Shown piece by piece: positions 23,687-30,934 of a stretch of DNA of 34,041 bases. Position numbers and translations under genes: made by a program. The notes beneath the pieces were generated by a model, which worked only from the letters and a program-made list of their open reading frames with translations, was not told the origin of the DNA and ran no database searches. Numbering within the stretch: position 1 is the stretch's first letter; every line of letters begins with the position of its first letter. The stretch spans positions 1 through 34,041 of the forward strand of contig CAMKDG010000029.1 of assembly GCA_946411205.1 (NCBI GenBank). The letters are read 5' to 3'. Origin of the DNA: an uncultured Desulfotomaculum sp. (GTDB lineage: Bacteria; Bacillota; Desulfotomaculia; Desulfotomaculales; Desulfotomaculaceae).

Positions 23687-24712
23687 TTATTGCATAGGGG
23701 TTTCATTATCTATGACAATTTGGGATTCAAACACATAGGCGTTATTCATGCGAGTTACTTCCTTGAAGAAGCGTAAGGGCACAAAGGTTATTCCATCAAC
23801 TAATTCCGGGGCTGTTCCCAGTTGAATAGGAGAGGTTTTCATATACGTATAGTAATCTTTGCCTGCTGTTAAAGAGATACCATTGCCGAGCAGAATACTT
23901 TGAGACTCGGCACTCCAGGTTACAGCAAATCCCAGTGCTTCTGAGATGGCACGAAGTGGTACCATGACCGTGCCTTGGTTATTCATATAAGCGGCCGGGG
24001 CTTCTATTTTTTTGTTGTTCACAATGATCTCTTTGGTTGAAATATCTCCAATAGCTGCTGCTTTTTCCTCTTCTGTTACATTCTGCAGGGGAGGAACTGC
24101 CTTTTCCTGCAACACCACAATTTGGCTTGGGTTTGTTTGAGCGGGGATGCTTTTAGTAGTTGCACCATAAATTACGACCAGCGTTTTATTGGCGAGCTCG
24201 CCGTCATAAACCGTTCCATCCTCTAAGGCAATTTTTGTATCCTCATTAATATTGAGTTTTAAAGAATGGTCGGCACTAACTAAGTCTTTGTCAAAGACGT
24301 CTACTTTAACATTTTGCTCTTTGTTTTCAACAGCAACAACTTTGGCGTTGTATTGGGGCGGGTAAATCATTAACATAGGCGCGTTGGCATCATAGAATCC
24401 GGTGATTACCGAACCTACAATGATTTCCGCATGATTCACAACATAGGTGTCACTAGATACGACGATGGTGGACGTTGCCCCGCCTTCACTTTCCACCGTG
24501 ATAAATTTTGAACCTTTCATACTTTCAGAATCTCTTATTTCTTTAACTGTGCCGGTAAAAGAGTTAAAATATGATTGTTTTGCACTTACTTCAGTGCTCG
24601 CTATATCGTTAGTAATTTGTAAATCTCCGGTGGTCGCCGCAAAAGCTGTCACGGATGTAGCTGATAAAATAGCAACCGATAAAAATCCTGCAAGTACATT
24701 TTTAAAGTTCAT
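23687..24712 (-). CDS. Secreted protein with copper-amine-oxidase-N (stalk) domain
   Basis: 341 aa. A Sec signal peptide (LAGFLSVAILSATSVTAFAA) precedes a beta-rich body of about 200 residues containing FTGTVKEIRDSESMKGSKFITVESEGG. The C-terminal stalk domain is clear: VNNKKIEAPAAYMNNQGTVMVPLRAISEALGFAVTWSAES and GITFVPLRFFKEV. This domain is common in exported proteins of Peptococcaceae and related bacteria. Despite its name it does not by itself show copper binding or oxidase activity. GGAGACGACAAC precedes the ATG. The gene ends at a strong terminator. Confidence 0.85.
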   Translation of the reverse strand: MNFKNVLAGFLSVAILSATSVTAFAATTGDLQITNDIASTEVSAKQSYFNSFTGTVKEIRDSESMKGSKFITVESEGGATSTIVVSSDTYVVNHAEIIVGSVITGFYDANAPMLMIYPPQYNAKVVAVENKEQNVKVDVFDKDLVSADHSLKLNINEDTKIALEDGTVYDGELANKTLVVIYGATTKSIPAQTNPSQIVVLQEKAVPPLQNVTEEEKAAAIGDISTKEIIVNNKKIEAPAAYMNNQGTVMVPLRAISEALGFAVTWSAESQSILLGNGISLTAGKDYYTYMKTSPIQLGTAPELVDGITFVPLRFFKEVTRMNNAYVFESQIVIDNETPMQ

Positions 24713-24849
24713 GTTGTCGTCTCCTTTTGGAAAAGTTACTTACATCTTACTAGACGGTTGTTACTTAAAAATGTTTCACCATAGCTCTTACGACTCTATT
24801 CCATCACCAAGGCACTGATAACAAGGCTAAATTTGTCCCCCACAAATAA

Positions 24850-24893
24850 GGAAAACGCTCAACACCCATTAGATGGGGGGATGGGCGTTTTCC
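24850..24893 (-). terminator. Terminator of the DUF2680-like gene
   Basis: GGAAAACGC / GCGTTTTCC with an inner CCCAT / ATGGG stem, then TTATTTG on the minus strand. Confidence 0.75.
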
Positions 24894-24906
24894 TAATTGC
24901 TACATT

Positions 24907-25266
24907 TTACTTATTGGCAGGGGTGTTGAAATTACCCATCATACCGGGGCCATAACCATAACCGTTACAGTTACCCATCATGCCAGAGCCCCTACCCATA
25001 CCGTACTGCTTATGAAAGTCTCTCATTTGGTCAAAGTGCTGGCTCCAGGCTTGGGCTTGATCTTCGGTTAATTGATTGTTTTTAACAGCATTGTCCAACT
25101 GGGTTTTATGCCAGTCAAACATTTGATTAAAGTATTGCTGGTTTTGGGTGCTGGGTGGTGTAGGTGCAGTGTTTGCTTGGGTACTATCGCTGGCAGCAAA
25201 AGCAGCAGGTACCAGTAGGGCACCTAAGGCAAGAGTTACGATACCGGCAGTAATTTTACGTTTCAT
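24907..25266 (-). CDS. Small secreted Met/Gly-rich protein (DUF2680-like)
   Basis: 119 aa. A signal peptide (KITAGIVTLALGALLVPAAFAA) is followed by a helical segment (QYFNQMFDWHKTQLDNAVKNNQLTEDQAQAWSQHFDQM) of the type seen in DUF2680/YckD-like proteins. A tail rich in Gly, Met and Asn follows (GRGSGMMGNCNGYGYGPGMMG). The tail's Met and Cys could bind soft metals, but that is inference. GGAGGAATGAATC precedes the ATG. Its promoter carries the 11-bp repeated operator that I attribute to the response regulator at 25539. Confidence 0.75.
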   Translation of the reverse strand: MKRKITAGIVTLALGALLVPAAFAASDSTQANTAPTPPSTQNQQYFNQMFDWHKTQLDNAVKNNQLTEDQAQAWSQHFDQMRDFHKQYGMGRGSGMMGNCNGYGYGPGMMGNFNTPANK

Positions 25267-25307
25267 GATTCATTCCTCCATCGAATAATTTTTAATTTAT
25301 ATTTAGT

Positions 25308-25362
25308 ACTATAGCAAAGAAGTTTCACAAAACTGTTTCAGGAATATCACATTTTGTTGATA
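25308..25362 (-). promoter_or_regulatory. 11-bp-phased operator and promoter, site A
   Basis: Read on the minus strand, hexamers TATCAA / TGTGAT / TGAAAC / TGTGAA start at 25362, 25351, 25340 and 25329, exactly 11 bp apart. After a 10-nt gap comes the -10 TATAGT (25313-25308). There is no good -35, as expected for an activator of the OmpR/PhoB type bound in its place. Confidence 0.7.
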
Positions 25363-25433
25363 TTTACCCTCCTAAAATAAAAAGATAAAAGTAGGAAGAA
25401 AATTTTTAAGGAATGTTTATCCTTTCTAACAAA

Positions 25434-25495
25434 TTTAACATTTTCGTGACAATTAGTTGCAAGCTTTGACAGGAGTATATTTTTCCCTTTACTAT
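25434..25495 (+). promoter_or_regulatory. Promoter of the two-component operon with related upstream repeats
   Basis: TTGACA (25466-25471), an 18-nt spacer and TACTAT (25490-25495) make a good sigma-A promoter. Upstream, TTTAAC (25434) and CGTGAC (25445) are 11 bp apart and GTTGCA (25456) continues the phase, resembling the hexamers at sites A-D but weaker. Autoregulation is possible. Confidence 0.55.
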
Positions 25496-25538
25496 AGACA
25501 CAGGAATCCCTAAAGGATGAATGAAGGAGGGTTCTACT

Positions 25539-26234
25539 ATGAGTCCTTTACATGTGCTAGTGGTAGATGATGAAGATAAAATTCGCCAGGTCATTGGCAT
25601 TTATTTAACCAATGAGGGATATCAGGTGGGAGAAGCGAGAAATGGTGAGGAAGCTCTACGTAAGTTCCAGGCAGAAGCCTGGGATGTAATCGTGCTGGAT
25701 GTGATGATGCCTAAACTGGATGGAGTAACCGTGTGCCAGGAAATCCGTAAAGTTTCCAAAGTGCCCATCATCATGCTGACGGCTAAAAACGATGAGGTGG
25801 ACCGTATTCTGGGCTTGGAGTTTGGCGCCGATGACTACATGGGTAAACCTTTCAGCCCCCGGGAACTGGTGGCCCGCATTAAGGCGGTACTGCGTCGGAC
25901 AGAGGCTGGGGAGAAAAAAGAAGAACATCTTTTAAAGTTGCCTGGTATGAGCATTGATTTAATCAGTCGGGAAGTCGTGGTTAAAGAAAAAGCAATTGCA
26001 CTGACCCCCAAAGAGTTTGATCTGCTGGCGCTGTTGGCCCGTTCTAGCGGAAGGTCCTATAGCCGAGAGCAGCTTTTAGAGGAAGTCTGGGGTTTTGACT
26101 ACTACGGTGACGTCAGGACTGTCGATACCCACATAAACCGTCTGCGGGACAAGCTGCGGACTGACGGTGCTCCTTCCTATATTAAAACTGTTTGGGGTGT
26201 GGGTTATAAATTTGAGGTGGACCATGAAGCTTAA
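25539..26234 (+). CDS. OmpR/PhoB-family response regulator
   Basis: 231 aa from the ATG at 25539 (S-P-L-H-V-L-V-V-D-D-E-D), with AAGGAGGG 7 nt upstream; the track start at 25521 lies over that site. The receiver has the acidic pair VVDDED, the phosphoacceptor in VIVLDVMMPKLDG, the MLTAK switch residue and the KPFSPRELVARI lysine. The C-terminal winged helix (LTPKEFDLLALLARSSGRSYSREQLLEEVWGF, VDTHINRLRDKL, VWGVGYKF) binds direct repeats in this family. It overlaps the kinase gene by 11 nt. The 11-bp-phased hexamers in four nearby promoters are its likely targets. Confidence 0.95.
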   Translation: MSPLHVLVVDDEDKIRQVIGIYLTNEGYQVGEARNGEEALRKFQAEAWDVIVLDVMMPKLDGVTVCQEIRKVSKVPIIMLTAKNDEVDRILGLEFGADDYMGKPFSPRELVARIKAVLRRTEAGEKKEEHLLKLPGMSIDLISREVVVKEKAIALTPKEFDLLALLARSSGRSYSREQLLEEVWGFDYYGDVRTVDTHINRLRDKLRTDGAPSYIKTVWGVGYKFEVDHEA

Positions 26235-27687
26235 CCACATTGTTACCAAACTGTGGGCGATCATGACCATTTTGGTGTTGTTGGTAATCGGCATTGTCGC
26301 TGCTGCTCAGAGCAGCTTTATGGAAGGTCTGTACTACGAACAACAGGTCAAGCAACTGACAACCTTAGGCAGTAAGGTAGCGGACATTGCCCGGGCGGAG
26401 CAAGACCCTGTTGCACTGGATCAGAAAGTGGCTCTTATTGCTGACCTGTATAATGCCAATGTAATGATTTTAAACGAAAAGGGCATTGTCATGCAGTGTC
26501 AAGGGATGGGCATTAGTACCAAGAATATGCAGATGAACATGAGACACCCGCATCATGGGCCCATGAGGATGAAGGACTTAGAAAAACTCTACCAAGGTCA
26601 GGCCGTGGTACACAAGGGCAACAACCCCTACTTTAATACTGACGTATTATCGGTGGGCATTCCCTTTAAAGACGCTACTAATATGGAGCGGGCGGTCATG
26701 ATCCATGCTCCCCTAGAACCCATTGCTGACGAACTGAAGCGATTGCAAAGGTTGGCCATCTACACCGCCGTCGGAGGCATTATGCTAGCTGCCTTATTAA
26801 GTTTGTTTTTCTCTAGGTTCCTTTCAAAGCCCTTGGTAAAAATGAACAAAGCTGCTCTGGCAATGGCCAGTGGCAATTATCAACAGCGAGTGGATATTCA
26901 AAGCAACGATGAAATTGGCCTACTAGCCAACTCTCTCAATACCTTAGCCTCTCGCTTGCAGGAAAAAATCAGCCAATTGGAACAGCAGGAGCAAATTCGC
27001 CGGGAGTTCGTCACCAATGTAGCCCACGAAATCAAAACACCTCTAACGGTTATGCAGGGTTTTACCGAAACCATGATTGATGGGTTGGTGAAAACGGAAC
27101 AGGAACGGGATGAATATCTGCAAAATATTTTAGATGAAATTAATCGCCTAAGGCGGCTGGTTAATGATTTATTGGATCTAAAGCGTATGGAAGAGGGGAA
27201 CTTTGCGTTTGATCAAGAACCTTGTAATTTACGGGAGATTATCGACCGGGTGCAGCGAAAGCTAGCCCAATTAGCTATTGAAAAAGGGTTACAAATGGAA
27301 ATGAGCATAGAAAAGAAGCTGCCTTCTGTCATCTGTAACAGTGACCGTATCGAAAGGGTGTTGATTAACCTAATCGCTAATGCTATCAGACATACCCCTG
27401 CAGGGGGTAAAATTGAACTCAGTGTGACCACGAAGGCCAATCAGGTGCACCTGCGCATCCGTGATACCGGTGAAGGCATTGCACCGGAGGATTTACCCCT
27501 GATTTGGGAGCGCTTTTACAAAGGAGATAAGTCTCGTGCCCGGATCCAGGGCGGCACTGGTTTGGGATTAGCCATCGTGAAGCGGATTGTAGAGGGCCAC
27601 GGGGGCCAGATTAATGTAGACAGTAGATTAAACGAAGGAACTACCTTTAATATTGTGCTGCCGATTAAACAAACTTGTGAGGTGTAA
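26224..27687 (+). CDS. Sensor histidine kinase with Met/His-rich sensor loop
   Basis: 487 aa from the ATG at 26224, inside the regulator's end, with GAGGTGG just upstream. Membrane helix 1 (about 11-29) and helix 2 (about 178-196) enclose an outer domain of about 148 residues. Residues 90-116 of that domain carry Met x7, His x3 and one Cys (for example MQMNMRHPHHGPMRM). HAMP (197-250), HisKA with phospho-His 268 (NVAHEIKTPLTVMQG) and HATPase (NLIANAIRHTP, DTGEGI, FYKGDKS, GTGLGLAIVK) follow. The layout is that of PhoR/ResE/CusS-like kinases. The Met/His cluster suggests direct sensing of a soft metal such as copper; this is inferred, not shown. Confidence 0.93.
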   Translation: MKLNHIVTKLWAIMTILVLLVIGIVAAAQSSFMEGLYYEQQVKQLTTLGSKVADIARAEQDPVALDQKVALIADLYNANVMILNEKGIVMQCQGMGISTKNMQMNMRHPHHGPMRMKDLEKLYQGQAVVHKGNNPYFNTDVLSVGIPFKDATNMERAVMIHAPLEPIADELKRLQRLAIYTAVGGIMLAALLSLFFSRFLSKPLVKMNKAALAMASGNYQQRVDIQSNDEIGLLANSLNTLASRLQEKISQLEQQEQIRREFVTNVAHEIKTPLTVMQGFTETMIDGLVKTEQERDEYLQNILDEINRLRRLVNDLLDLKRMEEGNFAFDQEPCNLREIIDRVQRKLAQLAIEKGLQMEMSIEKKLPSVICNSDRIERVLINLIANAIRHTPAGGKIELSVTTKANQVHLRIRDTGEGIAPEDLPLIWERFYKGDKSRARIQGGTGLGLAIVKRIVEGHGGQINVDSRLNEGTTFNIVLPIKQTCEV

Positions 27688-27689
27688 TG

Positions 27690-27744
27690 TGTTACAAAAA
27701 TGTGCAACAGTTGTTATAGCTTTGTAAAACTTCTTTGTTATTCT
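27690..27744 (+). promoter_or_regulatory. 11-bp-phased operator and promoter, site D
   Basis: TGTTAC / TGTGCA / TGTTAT / TGTAAA start at 27690, 27701, 27712 and 27723, exactly 11 bp apart. A 10-nt gap and the -10 TATTCT (27739-27744) follow, the same geometry as sites A and C. It begins 3 nt after the kinase stop and should drive the SHOCT gene. Confidence 0.7.
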
Positions 27745-27792
27745 AAGAGTAAGAAATACGGGCACACTTGAAAACAAAGGAGTGAGCCAACT

Positions 27793-28023
27793 ATGATGAT
27801 GACGTTTGCTGGGGGTATCACAGGTTTTCTCTGGTCCTTGATGATGATAGTAGGCATGACTTTACCAAGCCTTCTGGTGATTTGGGCCCTAGCAGCCGTT
27901 AGAGAACGAATTGCTGAAAGAAAAACCACTGTCCCTACACCGCTGGAGGTCTTAAAAACCCGTCTGGCCAAGGGGGAAATTACACTGGATGATTTTCAAA
28001 GACTAAAGGGACCCATGACTTAG
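27793..28023 (+). CDS. Small membrane protein with SHOCT domain
   Basis: 76 aa. One membrane helix (GFLWSLMMIVGMTLPSLLVIWALAA) is followed by a linker and a C-terminal SHOCT motif (LEVLKTRLAKGEITLDDFQRLK), a short helical module common at the ends of small bacterial membrane proteins. The N-terminal part is Met-rich. AAGGAGTG lies 8 nt before the ATG. Own promoter with phased operator (site D) and a terminator after it. Small SHOCT proteins often sit beside metal-resistance genes, in keeping with the neighbourhood, but no function is established. Confidence 0.8.
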   Translation: MMMTFAGGITGFLWSLMMIVGMTLPSLLVIWALAAVRERIAERKTTVPTPLEVLKTRLAKGEITLDDFQRLKGPMT

Positions 28024-28064
28024 GCTTGTAGCAGATGAAAATCGTAAGAATGATAGAGTATAAG

Positions 28065-28113
28065 AACAGCAAGCCAGGTAGCGACATTTTTGCTACCTGG
28101 CTTGCTGTTTTAG
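28065..28113. terminator. Bidirectional terminator
   Basis: An 18-bp stem, AACAGCAAGCCAGGTAGC and its complement, with a 9-nt loop, followed by TTTTAG. It overlaps the rsgI stop codon and serves the convergent SHOCT and rsgI genes. Confidence 0.88.
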
Positions 28114-29042
28114 TTGTGTCTGTTCATTCCCTTATGACTATCCTGAGCATGTTCTGTATGTGAGGAGGTGCCGGAAGTGCTACTGTCCATATGTCCCTGG
28201 GGAGAATGACTTTGTCTTTGACCAGATGCACCGGGTTTCATTGTTCCCTTTTCCATGTGATTTTCCTGGTTTTGCCGATGTCCCTTAACTTCCATATAAT
28301 GATGACCAAAGACATCGCCCGCTTTGATACCTGCCTGAGATAAGGCAGTCGGTACATCCTGCTGTTTCAGCAGGTCAAGTTTTACCGGTTGATTTTGCTG
28401 TTTACATTCTTCGTAGACAGTGTATTTGCCCAGGGGCATCCCGGCCTTTTCCGCAGCCCGGATCATTCCTTGGGGCTGGCTGGTTACCACCAATGATCCC
28501 TGGTAGCCCTGCTTTTCAAGTTGACCGTATAGGAAATCCTTTAACTGCTGTTCAGTTATATGGGGAAGGTTTTGCTCATTTATTTTAATCAAGGTGCCGA
28601 TAACCATAGTCTGTTTTTCTAAATGAGCCTGCTCCAGGCTGTATTGCAATAACGTATCTAGGGCAGTGTAAAGGTCCTGCCCCTTTAAGGTGATGGCAAA
28701 ATCATTGTCCGGTTGACCAACTATATTGGTCTGGGTGACTTTGCCTGCTGCATCCACCCACAAGCCAATTTCAGGCTGCCAGGCCAGGTTGATATACGCC
28801 GCCGCTGCCGGGGTAGGAGCGAAAGTGGGCATCAAGCCGGTGAAGAGGATTAAAAGTACCGCCGCTGCCACGGCCAACATTTTGGGCTTGGCTAGTAAAA
28901 CCGGTGGCTTCATATAGATGGTAGAGCCAACTGGCGGGACCGGCTTGATGCGGGTAGTCAGGTATTGACCGTCTTCGGTGTAAACCAATACATTTTTGTA
29001 GTTGTCTCTGTGGGCCATAACCACTGCTTTTACTTTTGCCAT
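28110..29042 (-). CDS. rsgI: RsgI-family anti-sigma-I factor with His/Met-rich extracytoplasmic tail
   Basis: 310 aa. A cytoplasmic RsgI N-terminal domain (about 1-52; VVMAHRDNYKNVLVYTEDGQY) binds SigI. One membrane helix follows (LAVAAAVLLILFTGLMPTF), then the conserved outer segment AAYINLAWQPEIGLWVDAAGKV, comparable to the usual S-Y-V-x-L-D-I-N-P-S-I-E motif. The last 60 or so residues hold about ten His and five Met in a low-complexity, Ser/Gly/Gln-rich tail (SHSPQGHMDSSTSG, SSHTEHAQDSHKGMNRHN). In Clostridium thermocellum RsgI tails are carbohydrate sensors; here the tail looks metal-binding. It lies 6 nt after sigI in the same operon. Ribosome site GAGAGG. Confidence 0.9.
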   Translation of the reverse strand: MAKVKAVVMAHRDNYKNVLVYTEDGQYLTTRIKPVPPVGSTIYMKPPVLLAKPKMLAVAAAVLLILFTGLMPTFAPTPAAAAYINLAWQPEIGLWVDAAGKVTQTNIVGQPDNDFAITLKGQDLYTALDTLLQYSLEQAHLEKQTMVIGTLIKINEQNLPHITEQQLKDFLYGQLEKQGYQGSLVVTSQPQGMIRAAEKAGMPLGKYTVYEECKQQNQPVKLDLLKQQDVPTALSQAGIKAGDVFGHHYMEVKGHRQNQENHMEKGTMKPGASGQRQSHSPQGHMDSSTSGTSSHTEHAQDSHKGMNRHN

Positions 29043-29048
29043 ATGTTA

Positions 29049-29777
29049 TTACCTCTCTGTCTCGGAGCTAAATAGTTTGGTGAACCTCTGGAGGGCCGAG
29101 AGGTCCGGCTCGGTGAATAGGAGTAGCGTAGCAATAATGTATTTACGTCCCTTTTCCAGTACGCGGGTACTTAGGCTGGTAATATCAACCAACTCTTTAG
29201 CAGGTAGCTTCCGGGTATTACGCAGGCAACCCAGCAGGTCTTCATTATGGAGAATGGTCATGGCCACCTGAAACAATTTTTCTCGCCTATCCCGGTGCTT
29301 GGGGGAACACTGCACCAGATCCTCCAGAGTAATGCTGTACTTGCTTAAATGCTGTTGGAATAGTTCGATGGTTTCGGCCATTCTTTCCTGCTGCAAACCT
29401 TCTTGGTAGGAGTTGTGAGATTGTTGCTCCAGTAAGAGAAGCATATTATTTTCAGCCTGATCTGGAATCGTTGCTAACAACAGTTCGTATTTAGCAGGAT
29501 TTCTTCGAAAGTAATCCGTCAGACGTCGTTGAATCACGATGTAGGCGAAGGAGGAGAAGGAAGCATTCTGGTTAAAATCGTAGCTGTCAATGGCCTCGTT
29601 AAAGGCCAACAGGGCAATGCTTAGTTCATCATCATTTTCCCAGCTTAAAAAACGCTTGCAGATACGGGAACTTATCCGGGCGATGTAGTCCCGGTGTTTT
29701 ATAATAAGTTCCTCTCTAGCCATTGCTTCGCCGTCTTTTGCTTTTTGCAATAATCGCTTGAGTGTAAATTGAAACAT
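29049..29777 (-). CDS. sigI: RNA polymerase sigma-I factor
   Basis: 242 aa, a sigma-70-family factor of the SigI group (heat or envelope signals in Bacillus, biomass sensing in C. thermocellum). Region 2 is clear: AREELIIKHRDYIARISSRICKR, SWENDDELSIALLAFNEAIDSYD, ASFSSFAYIVIQRRLTDYFRR. The C-terminal SigI domain (LEDLVQCSPKHRDRREKLFQVA..RKLPAKELVDITSLSTRVLEKGRKYIIA) follows. GGAGG precedes the ATG. It is co-transcribed with rsgI. Its own upstream region carries CCCACC-N16-TTGCGAA, a likely sigma-I promoter, so positive autoregulation is expected. Confidence 0.94.
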   Translation of the reverse strand: MFQFTLKRLLQKAKDGEAMAREELIIKHRDYIARISSRICKRFLSWENDDELSIALLAFNEAIDSYDFNQNASFSSFAYIVIQRRLTDYFRRNPAKYELLLATIPDQAENNMLLLLEQQSHNSYQEGLQQERMAETIELFQQHLSKYSITLEDLVQCSPKHRDRREKLFQVAMTILHNEDLLGCLRNTRKLPAKELVDITSLSTRVLEKGRKYIIATLLLFTEPDLSALQRFTKLFSSETER

Positions 29778-29799
29778 GGTTTTCCTCCGCTATTAGACA

Positions 29800-29828
29800 T
29801 TCGCAATGGACCAGTCTGTTTCGGTGGG
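29800..29828 (-). promoter_or_regulatory. Candidate sigma-I promoter of sigI-rsgI
   Basis: On the minus strand CCCACC (29828-29823), a 16-nt spacer and TTGCGAA (29806-29800). Sigma-I promoters described in Bacillus and Clostridium have a C-rich ACCC-type -35 and a CGAA-type -10 (recalled from the literature, not checked). The same pair occurs in front of the divergent gene at 30062. Confidence 0.65.
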
Positions 29829-29888
29829 TCAACAAAAAATCAGGACAAAGTATAAATCGCTCCCTAGGATAAAATTGTAGCAGGCAGG

Positions 29889-29945
29889 TTTCACAAAACT
29901 TTTACATAGATGTTACATTTCTGTGATAATTTGAACTGGTACAAT
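29889..29945 (+). promoter_or_regulatory. 11-bp-phased operator and promoter, site B
   Basis: TTTCAC / TTTTAC / TGTTAC / TGTGAT start at 29889, 29900, 29911 and 29922, exactly 11 bp apart. TGGTACAAT follows, an extended -10 whose hexamer begins 12 nt after the last repeat. It precedes the Met/His-rich exported protein gene and lies upstream of its sigma-I promoter; it also lies upstream of sigI on the other strand. Confidence 0.68.
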
Positions 29946-29959
29946 GTTCCGGCAACTGG

Positions 29960-29987
29960 CCCACCAAAAAATGTTTTTGCTTGCGAA
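29960..29987 (+). promoter_or_regulatory. Candidate sigma-I promoter of the 30062 gene
   Basis: CCCACC (29960-29965), a 15-nt spacer and TTGCGAA (29981-29987), the same elements as before sigI. Transcription would start near 29994, about 68 nt before the ATG. It is downstream of, and separate from, the site B promoter, so the gene appears to have two promoters. Confidence 0.65.
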
Positions 29988-30061
29988 AGAGTAGGTGAAA
30001 AGGGAAAAAGGGAGCAACTGAAACTAGGGGTTCCCCAAAAAATCATCAGGAGGTTTAACAG

Positions 30062-30406
30062 ATGGTAAGCAAAAAGAAATTGATTACTGGAGTTTTTACT
30101 TTAATTTTGGGGGTTTCGGTGGTGGGAGCAGCCTACGCCCTGCCTATGAACAACACTCCCATGCTAGACCAGAATACTGATGCTGCCAAGGCCACTGTAA
30201 CCATACACCAAAGCGGTAATACTGCAGGGATACCGATGCCAGCCAATGAACAAACCATGAATTCCCAAATGAGCCAAAGCAGTCAACAGATGGCTCAGCA
30301 TTATGAACAAATGCAGCAAAACCACCACCAGAAGATGATACATAATCATCAAGCCATGTCTGGTAGACAACCAATGAATAGTGGTCATAGGGGAGGGCAT
30401 AAATAA
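30062..30406 (+). CDS. Exported Met/His-rich small protein
   Basis: 114 aa. Basic N-terminus and signal peptide (KKKLITGVFTLILGVSVVGAAYA). The mature part of about 85 residues has roughly ten Met and eight His with much Gln, Asn and Ser (MSQSSQQMAQHYEQMQQNHH, MIHNHQAMSGRQ). There is no recognisable fold or family. The composition resembles metal-buffering proteins such as SilE/PcoE but without clear sequence homology. AGGAGG lies before the ATG. It is preceded by both a phased two-component operator/promoter and a sigma-I promoter, and stands divergent to sigI-rsgI. Confidence 0.8.
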   Translation: MVSKKKLITGVFTLILGVSVVGAAYALPMNNTPMLDQNTDAAKATVTIHQSGNTAGIPMPANEQTMNSQMSQSSQQMAQHYEQMQQNHHQKMIHNHQAMSGRQPMNSGHRGGHK

Positions 30407-30453
30407 TAGAGAAGAGCAAAGTAATCGATTGAAACCAAAAACTTGACAAAGTC

Positions 30454-30496
30454 AATATAATCAGTAATACTTATAATAAGTATTACTGATTATATT
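30454..30496 (+). promoter_or_regulatory. 43-bp perfect palindrome, probable MarR operator
   Basis: Two 21-bp arms with one spacer base, perfect throughout; the right arm begins ATAAGTATTACTGATTATAT. It ends 12 nt before the marR-like start codon. TTGACA (30443) lies just upstream and TATAAT-like sequences lie within, so a repressor bound here would block the promoter. The likely binder is the MarR protein itself. Confidence 0.8.
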
Positions 30497-30508
30497 TTGT
30501 GGTGATTA

Positions 30509-30928
30509 ATGCAGATGAAAATAGAAGAATCTTTAGGGTTTAAGTTGGCAAAAGCATCACAGCGGATGTTTGGACTTTTTGAAAACTATCTACTACGGGC
30601 CGACATCACATCCAAACAAAATGGAGCTATGCTGATTATCCATGAATACCCAAACTTAACGCAAAAAGAGGTTGCCAGCATTCAACGGGTTGACCAGACA
30701 ACAATGGGACAGATAATCGATCAGCTTGAAAAAAAGCAGTTTGTAATGCGTGTAAAGCACCCAACGGACAGGAGAGCTTATTGTCTTGTCTTAACTGAGG
30801 TGGGCGAAGATTTAATTACATCTTTGTGGGCCGATATGAAGCGTTGTGAGGCTGTGTTTCTGAAAAAGCTCAATCAGGATGAAATCGAGCAATTATTTAT
30901 ATTGTTAGATAAAATTGAAAGGGAGTAG
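30509..30928 (+). CDS. MarR-family transcriptional regulator
   Basis: 139 aa winged-helix regulator. Family features include ITSKQNGAMLIIHEYPNLTQKEVASIQRVDQTTMGQIIDQLEKKQFVMR split over the recognition helices, the wing HPTDRRAYCLVLTEVG, and dimerisation helices at both ends. The start is the ATG at 30509 (GGTGAT upstream) or 30515. Single Cys in the wing (RAYCLVL) and another in helix 5 (MKRCEAV) could allow thiol sensing; this is inference. A rhodanese gene follows 6 nt later in the same unit. The 43-bp palindrome upstream points to autoregulation. Confidence 0.92.
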   Translation: MQMKIEESLGFKLAKASQRMFGLFENYLLRADITSKQNGAMLIIHEYPNLTQKEVASIQRVDQTTMGQIIDQLEKKQFVMRVKHPTDRRAYCLVLTEVGEDLITSLWADMKRCEAVFLKKLNQDEIEQLFILLDKIERE

Positions 30929-30934
30929 GAATCA

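Noticed and set aside
24735-24780. A fifth phased operator before the stalk-domain gene at 24712
   Set aside because: GTTACT-like and TTTCAC-like hexamers are present, but the steps are 13-15 bp for the better matches and no -10 fits the spacing.
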